Source: Verrucomicrobiota bacterium | GTDB lineage: Bacteria; Verrucomicrobiota; Verrucomicrobiia; Chthoniobacterales; UBA10450 | Assembly (NCBI GenBank): GCA_003218375.1 | Contig: QHNH01000011.1 | Span: 184,122 to 248,121, forward strand | Length of the DNA: 64,000 nt | Reading direction: 5' to 3' | In this document: in pieces, positions 6,316-15,666 of the stretch | Layout of the letters: every line of letters begins with the position of its first letter | How positions within the stretch are numbered: the first letter of the stretch is position 1 | The notes under the pieces: generated by a model | What the model saw: the letters and a program-made list of their open reading frames with translations, nothing else | Database searches by the model: none | Told to the model about the DNA's origin: nothing | Made by a program: the position numbers and the translations under genes

Positions 6316-8517
6316 ATGCGCCCCCGGAAACGGCGATTGCCGATGATCTTTCAGACCGAAACGGCCGAGTGCGGTCTGACCTGTCTCGCGATGGTCGCAG
6401 GCTATCACGGCATGAACATCAGCGTGTCTGACCTGCGGGCCCGCTCCCCCGTCTCTTTAAAAGGCTTATCGATGCGCGGGCTCTCGAAAATCGCCTCCCA
6501 AATCGGCATGAACGCACGCGTGGTGAGGTGCGAGATCGATGACCTGCGCATTATAAGCCGACCCGCCTTACTTCATTGGGACCTTCAGCACCTCGTTGTG
6601 CTGAAACGGGCCACCGGCAACAAGTTTGTCATCCACGATCCAAGCCGAGGAATCCGGGTCCTCCGGCGCGGGGAGGTCTCAGATCACTTTACCGGCATTC
6701 TAATCGAACTGAATCCCACGAGCGATTTCAAGAAAGCCGCGAGAAAAAGGAGATTAAGTATTCTTGATCTCATCGGTTCGATCAGGCGAATCCGTCCCAC
6801 TTTGCTTCAAGTCCTGGCCTTGTCGATCCTTTTGGAACTGCTCGTCTTAATCCAGCCGTTGTTCATCCGCAGCGTTGTCGACCTCGCCATCGCCAACAGA
6901 GACTTGGCTCTCGTGCACGCGGTCGCGGGCATTCTCGCGTTCGCAGCGTTGCTCCACGGATTTGCGAATTTCACAAGGGACTACGCCGTCCTGCGAGCAG
7001 GAACAACTCTGAACTTCCAGATGACGCAGCGTATTTTTGGACACGCCCTCAAGCTTCCGCTTGGCTTCTTCGAGCGTCGACCAATCGGCCATCTGATAGA
7101 GCGCTATCGGGCGACCGACTACCTCGAAGACTTCCTGATTAGCAGTCTGCCGCTCGCTTTGATAGACGGCTTAGTGACCGTTTTTTCTTTGAGCCTCGTT
7201 TTCTTTTTATCGATCCCACTTGGCTTCCTCTCTGTCTTCACCTTGGCTGCGTATTTTGGCGTGCGCGCATCACGCTACCAAGCCACTCGGACGCGGGAGC
7301 AGGATCTCGTCTGGTCTAAAGGCGAAGAGAACGGTTATCTGATCGAGACACTGGAAAGTATCTTTACGACCAAGGTCAATGCGCTCGAGGAGAATCGTTT
7401 TGGTAATTGGTCGAACTACTACGCCGCTTTGATCGGCGCCCAAAGAAGGTTCGGAACGGTTAATATCACCCAACGCAGTGCCAAGATAGCGTTGATTGGG
7501 CTTAATCTCGCCGCCTTCATCCTGATAGCGACCAGCGGGGTGTTTTCCCGTGCGATGACCATCGGGACGCTTTTCGCAATCTTGTTCTACAATTCGCACT
7601 TTATCATCAGGTCGATGACGCTGGTCGAGCGCATCTTTGAGTTTCGCCTTTTAGGTGTCCGGCTCGATCGTCTGGAGGACATCGTCTTCACCGAGACGGA
7701 AATGGGCCAGCCTCACCAGCTCCCGGATGTCGCCGAACCATTGATCGAAGCCGAACCGACAATCTCGGTCGAACCGAAACCTGCCGTTGAGCCGACGGTA
7801 TCCTTGAAGGGCGGGATAACCATTCGCAATCTTAGTTTTCGCTACAGTCCAGTAGACGATCTCGTCCTGAGGGATGTGTCGTGCCAAATCGAACGTGGAG
7901 AGTTCGTCGCCTTAGTGGGCGAGAATGGCGCTGGCAAGACGACGCTCATGAAGCTTTTGCTAGGCCTGTATGTGGCGACCGATGGCACTATCTTCTACGA
8001 CGAGGCTGACATCAGGCAAATGGAGTTGCCCATCCTTCGTTCCCAAATAGGGGTTGTAACCCAGAGCGACCGACTACTTACGGGCACAGTGGCAGAAAAT
8101 ATCGCGTTGTTCGATCCCGAGATAGACATGGAGCAGGTCGCGGAGTGCGCTGAGCTAGCCTGTATCCGGCGGGACATCGAAAAGATTCCAATGGGCTACA
8201 GCACGCGGGTGGGCAACATCGGATCACCCTTCTCCCAAGGACAGACCCAGAAGATTTTCCTGGCTCGCGCGCTCTACCGGCGTCCACGCATACTGATAAT
8301 GGATGAAGGCACTGCCAATTTGGATGCGACTAGTGAAGATTCAGTCTTAACCAATCTCGAAAATCTGCCCCTGACAAAATTGATGATTGCTCACCGAGCC
8401 GCAACTATCCGGCGCGCCACCCGCGTTTTATCGTTGCACAGCGGAGGTCTCTCAGACATCTCGCAGACGCGTGATTTCGGTAGGCGACCTGTCGACCCGG
8501 CAGTGGAGACAAAATAG
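6316..8517 (+). CDS. Peptidase C39-domain ABC peptide exporter
   Basis: I choose the ATG at 6316; the frame runs further upstream but the family starts near here. The 733-residue protein has an N-terminal C39 cysteine peptidase with Gln13, Cys19 (QTETAECG), His92 (LQHLVVL) and Asp108 (IHDPS), all in place, so leader cleavage should be active. A membrane domain of about six helices follows (about 165-450), then a nucleotide-binding domain with Walker A GENGAGKTT (about 535-543), a signature loop reading SPFSQGQ instead of LSGGQ (about 638-644), and Walker B ILIMDE near 657-662. A Pro/Glu-rich linker sits between membrane and ATPase parts. It should cut the leader from the modified peptide and export the rest, with the small HlyD-like protein as partner. 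It is divergent from the RiPP operon. Confidence 0.93.
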   Translation: MRPRKRRLPMIFQTETAECGLTCLAMVAGYHGMNISVSDLRARSPVSLKGLSMRGLSKIASQIGMNARVVRCEIDDLRIISRPALLHWDLQHLVVLKRATGNKFVIHDPSRGIRVLRRGEVSDHFTGILIELNPTSDFKKAARKRRLSILDLIGSIRRIRPTLLQVLALSILLELLVLIQPLFIRSVVDLAIANRDLALVHAVAGILAFAALLHGFANFTRDYAVLRAGTTLNFQMTQRIFGHALKLPLGFFERRPIGHLIERYRATDYLEDFLISSLPLALIDGLVTVFSLSLVFFLSIPLGFLSVFTLAAYFGVRASRYQATRTREQDLVWSKGEENGYLIETLESIFTTKVNALEENRFGNWSNYYAALIGAQRRFGTVNITQRSAKIALIGLNLAAFILIATSGVFSRAMTIGTLFAILFYNSHFIIRSMTLVERIFEFRLLGVRLDRLEDIVFTETEMGQPHQLPDVAEPLIEAEPTISVEPKPAVEPTVSLKGGITIRNLSFRYSPVDDLVLRDVSCQIERGEFVALVGENGAGKTTLMKLLLGLYVATDGTIFYDEADIRQMELPILRSQIGVVTQSDRLLTGTVAENIALFDPEIDMEQVAECAELACIRRDIEKIPMGYSTRVGNIGSPFSQGQTQKIFLARALYRRPRILIMDEGTANLDATSEDSVLTNLENLPLTKLMIAHRAATIRRATRVLSLHSGGLSDISQTRDFGRRPVDPAVETK

Positions 8518-8534
8518 CTTTTGCGGTCGCGGAA

Positions 8535-10979
8535 CTACTCCTCACGCAAGGCGATGATAGGATCGACTTTCATCGCCTTGCGCGCTGGAAAGTACGTCGC
8601 CAGGATTCCAACGAACGTCAGAAGTAAGACGACAAGGGCCAACGTAACCGGACTGGCGGCGCTAACTCCGAAAAGCAAGCTCGACATCAAACGGCCCAAG
8701 ACAAGCGATCCAAGAACACCAATGATCACACCTGCCGCAGTCAGCTTGAGGCCACTTAGAATGATAGTGCGCAAAACATCGACGCGTTGGGCGCCTAGGG
8801 CCAGGCGAATGCCTATCTCTCGCGTGCGTTGGGCTGCGCGAAGGGCCATAATCCCGAACAGGCCAATCGCCGCCAGGATGAGGGCAATCGCCGCCAGAAT
8901 GGTGATCAGGGCCATGGTCGAGCGCCGTGAGGCTAAGGCCTCCTCCACAGCTCCCCGCATCGTGCGCAGGTCGGATACCGGTTGGTTTGGATCGACTGCC
9001 AACACCTGTCGTTTAACCGCCGCAGCTAATGCCAAAGCGTTGGCCGAGGTGGCGCGAACGATGAGTGTCTGCACGCGTTGTGGATTTTGGTTGGTGCATA
9101 GGTACATCTGGGGCAACCTCATGGCTTCGAAAGGCCCGCTCGGGTCGTCGTTGACGGTTCGTCCCACAACTCCCACCACAGTCATCGGGGGGAGGCCTTT
9201 CGCCGGATTTTGATGATTGTCTATATGCTCCCCGACCGGATCTCGGTCCGCAAAGAACTGCCGGGCAAATAGTTCATCGATAATGACGGACCATGCGTCT
9301 CCGGAAGCATCTTCGGAACCGAAGGCCCGCCCCCTCAGGACCGGAATTCCCATTGTCTGAAGGTATGTTGGCGAAACTATGCTTACTTCGGCCCTCGGTT
9401 CCCGTCCGGGCTCACTCGGCGGCTGGCCACTCACTCGGAAGGTCGAGTCCCAAACACTCCCGTCAAAGGGAATGTTTAGAGCCGAGGCTGCGTTCGCGAC
9501 GCCTGGCAACGCTCGAACCCGGTCGATGACGTTGCGGTAGAATTGTGCCTGGGATTCCCCGTTGGAGTAGCGCGCGCTCGGCAGCGAGACAGACATTAGC
9601 AATAAATTATTCGGGTCAAACCCCAGCGCCACCTGCTGTGTCTGCCAGAAGCTTCTCAAGAGAAGTCCGGCGCTGCTCAAAAGCATTAGGGCAAGCGCAA
9701 GTTGAGCTATGACGAGTCCCGCCCGGAAGCGCTGCCGCTCGTGGCCGGCGCTGGATCGTGTTGCCGCCTCCCGGAGTGCGGTGGCTGGCGTTGCTCCGAT
9801 CGATGCTTGCCACGCAGGCCACGCTCCGGCGAGGAGGCCAGTGCCAACCGAGACCACCCCCGTAAAGAGTAGTGCCACGCCATTGATCTCAGCACCGGCG
9901 AAAGGCATGTCGGGCGCAGGACTCAGGACCGCGATAAGTTTCAAACTCCAAATGGCGAGCAATAAACCCGTCCCGCCTCCAGCCAGACACAACAGAGTAG
10001 TCTCAGTCAACAGTTGTGCCATTAAGCGGCCTCGACTGGCGCCTAAAGCGGCCCGCACGGCCAACTCGTGCTGCCTCGACGTGGCCCGCGCAAGGACCAG
10101 ACCGGCCACGTTCGCGCACGCGATCAACAAGATGCAGGCGGCCGCCCCGATTAAGACGTACAAATTGCTCAGGTGGCCGTCCACTTTCGCATCTCGAAAC
10201 GACCGCACGATAATGCGCACTCCAACGTTAGCGGAGAACTGGGTAGCCTGTCTGCGTGCAATGTTGTCAAATTCCGCCTGGGCCTGGCTGGTTGCTACCG
10301 TATCTTTCAGTCGCCCGACCACGACAAACCCGGCGCGATTACCTCTGTTGAGGAGACTAGGGTCAGCGCGCAGGTTGCCAAGAGGCAGAACCAACTGAGG
10401 CCGATGACCGTATCGCATCTCGGGTGGCATCACCCCAATGACCTCATAAGTAACGCCCTCAAGAACAATTTGGCGACCCATTACCTCTGCCGAGGTGCCA
10501 AAGCGCTTTCGCCATAGGGCGTCGGAGATCAACGCGACCGGTCGCGCACCCGGGGTATCGTCGTCCTTGTTCAGATCGCGGCCGATTTGCGGTTTCAGGC
10601 GAAGAGTACTGAGAAAACTGAAGGTCGCTCGCAAAGCTCCGACTCGTTCGGGTTCCATGTCGCGATCTGCTTCGATGTTGACTTCTTCTTCGCGTACCAA
10701 TGAAAGATCGGCCAACGAGCCCTGCGCTTCACGCCAGTCCAGAAAATTTGGATAGGAGACGGAGCGACCCCGGCCTTGCCCTCTTTCCTCGTGAATGATA
10801 ACGAGTCGATCGGATTGCGGATAAGGCAGCGGCGTGATTAATAGTCTATAAGCCAGGCTGAAAACCGCCGTATTCGCTCCCACGCCAACGGCCATGGCAG
10901 CGATCCCCAGAACGGTGAACTGCGGATGCTTTAACAGCATTCGAACGCCATGACGTAAATCCCGAAGCAGGGTCTCCAT
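8535..10979 (-). CDS. Orphan-type FtsX/MacB permease (ADOP-like)
   Basis: The 814-residue protein begins LLRDLRHGVRMLLKHPQFTVLGIAAMAVGVGANTAVFS (given here as recognisable parts: DLRHGVRML and GVGANTAVFS), the hallmark of the 'acidobacterial duplicated orphan permease' family. It has two FtsX-like membrane units with a large periplasmic MacB-type domain after the first helix, and a final set of helices ending in FPARKAMKVDPIIALREE. No ATPase gene is adjacent, as is usual for this family. It is convergent with the peptide exporter, 17 bases apart. It could take part in peptide export or self-protection, or be an unrelated passenger of the island; the sequence does not decide. Confidence 0.88.
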   Translation of the reverse strand: METLLRDLRHGVRMLLKHPQFTVLGIAAMAVGVGANTAVFSLAYRLLITPLPYPQSDRLVIIHEERGQGRGRSVSYPNFLDWREAQGSLADLSLVREEEVNIEADRDMEPERVGALRATFSFLSTLRLKPQIGRDLNKDDDTPGARPVALISDALWRKRFGTSAEVMGRQIVLEGVTYEVIGVMPPEMRYGHRPQLVLPLGNLRADPSLLNRGNRAGFVVVGRLKDTVATSQAQAEFDNIARRQATQFSANVGVRIIVRSFRDAKVDGHLSNLYVLIGAAACILLIACANVAGLVLARATSRQHELAVRAALGASRGRLMAQLLTETTLLCLAGGGTGLLLAIWSLKLIAVLSPAPDMPFAGAEINGVALLFTGVVSVGTGLLAGAWPAWQASIGATPATALREAATRSSAGHERQRFRAGLVIAQLALALMLLSSAGLLLRSFWQTQQVALGFDPNNLLLMSVSLPSARYSNGESQAQFYRNVIDRVRALPGVANAASALNIPFDGSVWDSTFRVSGQPPSEPGREPRAEVSIVSPTYLQTMGIPVLRGRAFGSEDASGDAWSVIIDELFARQFFADRDPVGEHIDNHQNPAKGLPPMTVVGVVGRTVNDDPSGPFEAMRLPQMYLCTNQNPQRVQTLIVRATSANALALAAAVKRQVLAVDPNQPVSDLRTMRGAVEEALASRRSTMALITILAAIALILAAIGLFGIMALRAAQRTREIGIRLALGAQRVDVLRTIILSGLKLTAAGVIIGVLGSLVLGRLMSSLLFGVSAASPVTLALVVLLLTFVGILATYFPARKAMKVDPIIALREE

Positions 10980-11062
10980 CCTAAAGCCAACCCTTCCGAA
11001 TGTGTCCGCCGTCTTTGCGCATGGTGTCCAAAGCTAGTCGCCTCCGAGGGTTTATCAGCATT

Positions 11063-12400
11063 CTAGGCCGTGGCCGGTTCGACAATCTTACGCGTCGATA
11101 TCGTCGATTCCCCATGCGGGTTCCGAAGGACCGATTTGAGTATAATCGACCTTTCGAAGCTATCGCAGATCCTCATCCGTTCACCTTCAGAGACTTCGAG
11201 ATCTCCTCCATTTGTCTTGATCCGTAATTCCTCGGTCGAAATTCCTTCCAAGAGCTGCCGGAAGATGAAGCGGTGCACTCGTCCGAAGCTTTTTATTCCA
11301 AGAATGCTGCTATCAGATCCGGGCTTGTTGGTTTTGTAAAGTTCGTCTACCCAAGTGCAAATGCATCCAACTGGATCTCGATCGGGAAACCGTTGTCTGA
11401 CCAAATCAACGAGCTGAGCTCTGCTCTCGACATTCAAAAGCAGGCCCAAAAACAACCTGTGCTCACTGGCTGACACAGTGCTCCGCAAGTTCACAAGGAC
11501 CTTATTTCGCTGCGTTTCGTCCAATACGGGGAAGATGAAATCGGTCAGATTACCATGTCTGGTCCGAGCCCTGCGCAGCAATCCCAGGAAGCGCGACTTC
11601 TCGTCGGGAAAATCATCCTGCGGCCTTTTGTTTTCTTTCCAAGGTTGGAATCGGTCGCGGGTATGGTTTATCAGTTGATGATAGGCAGCATCTAAGATTA
11701 AGAACGTGGTTTGAAAATCCGATAGCGAGATTAGTTCATCGAGAAAATTGTAGGCCCCGGGATCCCTTAATCGCAGCAACATCACCGCGCTTTCCAGCTT
11801 CTTCGACGTCACTGGGTCGTTGAAGGCAGGGTTGAAGGCGAAATGCGGCTTCAGATAGTTGTACTGCGGGAGTGTATTCGGATCCTGGCGGGTCCTTACA
11901 GTAATTGTCACCGATGGTCTATCTAGATGGAACAGGGAATGGATAAAAGGCCGTCCTGGGCGTATCTTGCGGATGTCCCCCCTATTCAAAATCTGAACGT
12001 CGCCAAGCAAGACCTCGCCGATCGAGAAGTGAGCATTTACCAATTGCTCTAACTTGAAATGGTAGATACTGTGAACGCTGGAGCCAGCCAACACTTGGAA
12101 CGCCCCGGAGAAGCTATGCTGGTGGATAGAGGTGGTGCTATCCAACCAAAAGTAGACATCAATGCCGAATCGAGACGCTCGATACAAGGTGAGAGCGAGA
12201 TCACTGAAGGTGTCGGTTTGCTGCTCGGGAAGCGTCGACGCCGCTTGAAGATAGGCGACGATTTCCCATGGATCAACATTCCCCACTGCATCCGCTTCGC
12301 CGAGTACCTGAGCCGAAATCTCGGGAAAAGCGGACTCGAGATAATTCGCTTCTTTCCATCGCTGTTCGATGACAGCGCCGACCTTGTCAAAGAATTGCAT
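11063..12400 (-). CDS. Unrecognised protein with a cupin-like segment
   Basis: The 445-residue protein has no family I can name with certainty. Residues about 95-190 contain HQHSFSGAFQVLAGSSVHSIYHF and later RPGRPFIHSLFHLDRPSVTITV, a spacing of His residues and beta-strand pattern that looks like a cupin metal site (HxH...G...H). The rest is helical with no signal peptide or membrane segment. It shares strand and low GC with the RiPP genes and precedes the orphan permease by 83 bases. A role as a non-haem iron or zinc enzyme acting on a peptide or amino acid is possible but only an inference. Confidence 0.6.
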   Translation of the reverse strand: MQFFDKVGAVIEQRWKEANYLESAFPEISAQVLGEADAVGNVDPWEIVAYLQAASTLPEQQTDTFSDLALTLYRASRFGIDVYFWLDSTTSIHQHSFSGAFQVLAGSSVHSIYHFKLEQLVNAHFSIGEVLLGDVQILNRGDIRKIRPGRPFIHSLFHLDRPSVTITVRTRQDPNTLPQYNYLKPHFAFNPAFNDPVTSKKLESAVMLLRLRDPGAYNFLDELISLSDFQTTFLILDAAYHQLINHTRDRFQPWKENKRPQDDFPDEKSRFLGLLRRARTRHGNLTDFIFPVLDETQRNKVLVNLRSTVSASEHRLFLGLLLNVESRAQLVDLVRQRFPDRDPVGCICTWVDELYKTNKPGSDSSILGIKSFGRVHRFIFRQLLEGISTEELRIKTNGGDLEVSEGERMRICDSFERSIILKSVLRNPHGESTISTRKIVEPATA

Positions 12401-12976
12401 GGAGGGTTGGGGCTTCTGAAATTATGACTCAGTTGATCGCACTGTCGACAAAATTTTCATGGCGATCTGCCAGGCCCACCCGTGCCGACATTTAAGGGCG
12501 AAGTCAGAAGGTGTCGTTGAAACTTCGATCTGAACGTGGACGTGACGACCGCAAAACGCTCTTCCAAACTCGTGCAGGACGCCCAGCCCGACATAACGCA
12601 GCCGCAAGAATTGGCTGCGCTTGCGATTGCCGCCGTTTCCCGGAAACCGCCCGCGCGGAGGGAAAAGCGCAGCCGTGAAGAGAGACGACACGCACTTTGT
12701 CAGATCTTAATGCATCCGCCGCGTCATCCACTTCCAATCCTGCTCAACTCAAAATCCCTGGGGTTGGGGAGAGGGGTCTTCTCCCACTATCGCAACCGAG
12801 GCATTCTTGCCGAGTACGAATGAAACGGGCATCGGGAGACAATCTCTGCGCAATTGCTATAAGAATGATGCAAATGATAACGAGCGTAACGACGCCCTGA
12901 GCCTATCGGCGCCGGGGAACCGGCCAATGATTGGCTAACGATTTGAAAAGGACGCTATGAAATCTACACGAGGGGA
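12401..12976. other. Gene-poor stretch at the island edge
   Basis: About 580 bases here hold no coding frame I can support; short frames on both strands overlap one another and show no family motifs. The stretch lies between the cupin-like gene and the tRNA fragment, as expected for a decayed junction of an integrated element. No integrase remnant is recognisable by eye. Confidence 0.5.
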
Positions 12977-13020
12977 CCTGCTGATCAAAACATCGAAAAC
13001 GCTGACTTCGGATCAGCAGG
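12977..13020. repeat. 10-base perfect inverted repeat overlapping the tRNA fragment
   Basis: CCTGCTGATC at 12977-12986 pairs perfectly with GATCAGCAGG at 13011-13020 across a 24-base loop. The right arm overlaps the anticodon stem of the tRNA fragment, so the two folds exclude each other. It may be a recombinase-binding arm at an attachment site or chance complementarity at the junction. Confidence 0.5.
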
Positions 13021-13047
13021 TTGGGGGTTCGAATCCCTCCAGGCACG
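13001..13047 (+). other. 3' half of tRNA-Arg(UCG), probable attachment-site scar
   Basis: The sequence folds as an anticodon arm (GCTGA / TCAGC around loop CTTCGGA, anticodon TCG), a five-base variable region, a T arm with the loop TTCGAAT, and a 3' acceptor strand CAGGCAC followed by G. No matching 5' acceptor strand (GTGCCTG) or D arm occurs in the bases before it, so it is a fragment and not a working tRNA. Integrases that target tRNA genes leave the intact tRNA at one end and a copy of its 3' part at the other. The plus-strand orientation here places the element to the left, in agreement with the lower GC of 1-12,400. Confidence 0.72.
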
Positions 13048-13106
13048 TTTCCTCCGGTCAAAATGGTTGACGTCCCAAACCGGCAACCTCATCCTTTTTT
13101 TCCTTT

Positions 13107-13784
13107 ATGCCCGTCGAAGCCCCGTCGCGTCATGAACAGGATCTTGCCTTCGTCCAGCGCGTCCTGGCCGGGGAGCCGTCGGCTGCTTCGGAGCTGAGGA
13201 GCCGATACCACGGCAAGCTCGTCGGCGTCCTGCGCGCGCGCGGCGCGAACCAGACCGAGGCCGAGGACCTGGTCGCGGATCTTTGGACCGATTGCTTCGC
13301 TCCCCGGGGAAATCGCCAGATCCTTCTGACGAAATACCAGGGCCGCTGCGCGCTGGAGTCCTGGTTGCTCACCGTGGCCACGAACCGGCTGGTCGATTTG
13401 AAACGGCGCCAGAGTTTTCGCGTCGATGTCCCTAGCACTCCCGATTCGCCGGAGGATTTCTTCGAGCGCCGAGCGCAGCCGGAAAAACTGACCAGTGAAA
13501 AACCGCTGCTTAACCTCCTCCGGGCGGCGATCCAGCGCGCGTTCGCGAAGCAGGATGAGGATGCGATCCTGATGTTGAAGCTTGTGCATCTTCATCAGCT
13601 CAGCCAGCGCGAAATTTCGCGGATGTGGGGCTGGCATGAATCGAAGGTCAGCCGCACCCTCGACGTGACCCGCCAGAATGTGGCGAAAATTATTCTGGCG
13701 GAATTAAAGAAGGTCGATCCCTGGCTGGAGCTGCGCTGGGAGGATTTCGTGGAGCTCTGCGCCGGGTCCTCTGATGTTTTTTAG
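13107..13784 (+). CDS. ECF-family RNA polymerase sigma factor
   Basis: The 225-residue protein has the sigma-70 region 2 (FVQRVLAGEPSAASELRSRY, then ESWLLTVATNRLVDLKRR with the region 2.4 pattern) and region 4 (LLKLVHLHQLSQREISRMWGWHESKVSRTLD, a helix-turn-helix), as in extracytoplasmic-function sigma factors. It opens the plus-strand set that continues through the GAF protein, subtilase, CobW-like and cyclase genes, and probably directs their transcription. The 77-residue product downstream may be its partner. The gene begins 60 bases after the tRNA fragment, with a T-rich leader and no clear Shine-Dalgarno. Confidence 0.88.
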   Translation: MPVEAPSRHEQDLAFVQRVLAGEPSAASELRSRYHGKLVGVLRARGANQTEAEDLVADLWTDCFAPRGNRQILLTKYQGRCALESWLLTVATNRLVDLKRRQSFRVDVPSTPDSPEDFFERRAQPEKLTSEKPLLNLLRAAIQRAFAKQDEDAILMLKLVHLHQLSQREISRMWGWHESKVSRTLDVTRQNVAKIILAELKKVDPWLELRWEDFVELCAGSSDVF

Positions 13785-13953
13785 AACCAGGAAAGATAAT
13801 TTCACAAAATGCGTCGCTGGATGAGTCTAAGGAAAGAGCATAAGACAACGGGACGCCGCCCGGTAAATCTCCACCGCGCCGTGACCCGCTCGTGGGCTCC
13901 AAACCATGATGTAAATATTTCAACCGCGTTTTTGTTTTGACCGCTTCTTACCT

Positions 13954-14187
13954 GTGAATGATGATTTCAAAATTCTGTTGGAGTTTTTTGCTGGTGACGT
14001 CCAGGAAGTGGCTGGACGCGCCGCCGCGACAATCCCAACTGAGCTGCGGGACAAGATCGTCAAGTTTGCCAGTGGAAAGTGCACCGAGGAAGAGCGCGTT
14101 GAAATGAAAAAAATGCTCCAGGAACAACCGCAGTTGATCCCGGCGCTTGTCACCGAAGCCAAAGCGCTCAGACAACCAGCGGAATGA
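13954..14187 (+). CDS. Small helical protein, possible sigma-factor partner
   Basis: The 77-residue product is predicted largely helical (FKILLEFFAGDVQEVAGRAAATI, with a basic/acidic KCTEEERVEMKKMLQE part) and has a single Cys. Its last codons overlap the start of the GAF gene (ATGA), so it is translated in the same operon. It resembles the short cytoplasmic N-terminal piece of anti-sigma factors in placement and size but lacks the HxxxCxxC zinc motif. Function not recognised. Confidence 0.65.
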   Translation: MNDDFKILLEFFAGDVQEVAGRAAATIPTELRDKIVKFASGKCTEEERVEMKKMLQEQPQLIPALVTEAKALRQPAE

Positions 14188-14810
14188 CGCCCACGACCCG
14201 CGCAAACTTTCTTCCCGAGCAGCGCTTCCTGCCTTTGCGCCCGGCCTTGCAGGAACATCTCGCCAAGCTTGGCGCCGCCATTTCGCCCGTTAATTTCCTT
14301 AGCATCTGCGATGAGATGCTGCTCAAGCTCCTGAAGGAGACGTTCGCCCGCATCGGCGCGGATGAGGGAAGTATCTGGCTGCTGGACCAGGACAAACAGC
14401 ATCTGGTGGTGGCCTACAACAGCGGCCCCAATACCGCCAAGATCATGGGATTCAAACAACCTCTCACCAAAGGGATTGTAAGCCTCGTGGTGGCAAGCGA
14501 GCATCCGTTCGTCGAAAACGAAGTCTATAACAATGTAGATCATAGTAACACTCTGGATAAGGCGCTGCATAAGGCGACCTATGCCATGATCGTCGTTCCG
14601 CTCTACTTTCTGAATGAAGTGCGCGGAGTTATTTCCTGCGTCCAGCTTCAGGACGTCGAGATCCGTGATGGCAAGCCGGTGCCGAAGGGGGAAAAACCTT
14701 CCGGCTTCGGGCCTCCGGACCTGAACGCCATCCAGACGACCTCTGCGGTTGTTCGCGATCTGATCGACTATCGGCTGCTCGGCACTGCCATAGGATGGAA
14801 CCGCCTCTAA
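14184..14810 (+). CDS. GAF-domain protein
   Basis: The 208-residue protein is mostly one GAF domain (about 45-190): LLKETFARIGADEGSIWLLDQ, HLVVAYNSGP, GIVSLVVASEHPF and YAMIVVPLYFLNEVRGVISCVQL follow the usual strand order of this small-ligand-binding fold. No output domain is attached. Overlaps on both sides (4 bases with the small protein, 16 with the subtilase) show strict operon coupling. I infer a sensor whose state is passed to the protease or cyclase encoded next. The ligand cannot be read from the sequence. Confidence 0.82.
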   Translation: MTPTTRANFLPEQRFLPLRPALQEHLAKLGAAISPVNFLSICDEMLLKLLKETFARIGADEGSIWLLDQDKQHLVVAYNSGPNTAKIMGFKQPLTKGIVSLVVASEHPFVENEVYNNVDHSNTLDKALHKATYAMIVVPLYFLNEVRGVISCVQLQDVEIRDGKPVPKGEKPSGFGPPDLNAIQTTSAVVRDLIDYRLLGTAIGWNRL

Positions 14811-15661
14811 CCCCAGAGCCTAGTCCTTTTCGCCTGGACGAAGCGCGCCGCGCTTTGGAAAAGGGCACTGGCAAAGGCGTCCGCATCGCCGTGATCGATT
14901 CCGGTGTGGAAGTCGATCATCCCGCGTTGCCTGGCCTCACTCTCGTGGACGATCTGCACGTGATCGACGCGGGCGTTCAGATCGAAGTCAAACTGGGTGA
15001 TGGCAGCGATATCTATGGTCATGGCACCGCCGTGACAGGGGTCATCCGGCGGATCGCGCCGGACGCGCAGATCGGAAGCATTCGCGTTCTCGGCGCGAAC
15101 CTTGGTTCGCGCACCGTTATCATCCGCGAGGGAGTTCGGCAGGCGATCGACCGCGGTTATCACATTCTGAATTGCAGCTTCGGATGCGGCTTGCCGGAAC
15201 ACATCTTCCAATACAAGGAGTGGATCGACGAGGCCTATCTTAAGGGCATTCACGTCGTTTCCGCGTGTAACAACTACGACTTCACCACGCCGGAATGGCC
15301 CGGTTATTTTCCCAGCGTTGTCACTACCAACATGGCTCGCTTCGATGAAGATCATACCTTCTTTTACAAACCTGGTCACCTCGTCGAATTCGCGGCGCGC
15401 GGCGTGGATGTAACTCTGCCCTGGAACAATCATGCTACCAAAGAAGTGACTGGAAGTAGCTTTGCGGCTCCGATCATGAGCGCCTTGCTCGCCCGCCTGG
15501 TCTCCGAGATGCCTGGGCTGGCCCCGTTGGAAGCGAAATCGATCATGCACCGGCTTGCCATCCCATGGCGAAGCGACGTAACCGCGCCAAACGTCGTCGC
15601 CAAGGACGAGGTTCCAGCCGCGCCCGTGGCCCGCGCCGGACGCCCGCCTCCTTCGAGCTAG
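14795..15661 (+). CDS. Subtilisin-like serine protease (S8), cytoplasmic
   Basis: The 288-residue protein has the full subtilase triad: Asp35 (IAVIDSGV), His76 (YGHGTAV) and Ser222 (GSSFAAP), plus the oxyanion Asn in SACNNYD. It is short for the family and has no signal peptide or propeptide, so it probably acts inside the cell. Coupling to a GAF sensor and a cyclase suggests a regulated intracellular protease, of the type used in conflict or programmed-response systems. The last residues are basic and Pro-rich. Confidence 0.9.
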   Translation: MEPPLTPEPSPFRLDEARRALEKGTGKGVRIAVIDSGVEVDHPALPGLTLVDDLHVIDAGVQIEVKLGDGSDIYGHGTAVTGVIRRIAPDAQIGSIRVLGANLGSRTVIIREGVRQAIDRGYHILNCSFGCGLPEHIFQYKEWIDEAYLKGIHVVSACNNYDFTTPEWPGYFPSVVTTNMARFDEDHTFFYKPGHLVEFAARGVDVTLPWNNHATKEVTGSSFAAPIMSALLARLVSEMPGLAPLEAKSIMHRLAIPWRSDVTAPNVVAKDEVPAAPVARAGRPPPSS

Positions 15662-15666
15662 CATCT

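Noticed and set aside
12422..12900. Several short frames on both strands at the island edge
   Set aside because: They overlap one another, show no ribosome sites or conserved motifs, and look like non-coding sequence.
13001..13047. A functional tRNA gene
   Set aside because: The 5' acceptor strand and D arm cannot be found upstream, so only the 3' half is present.
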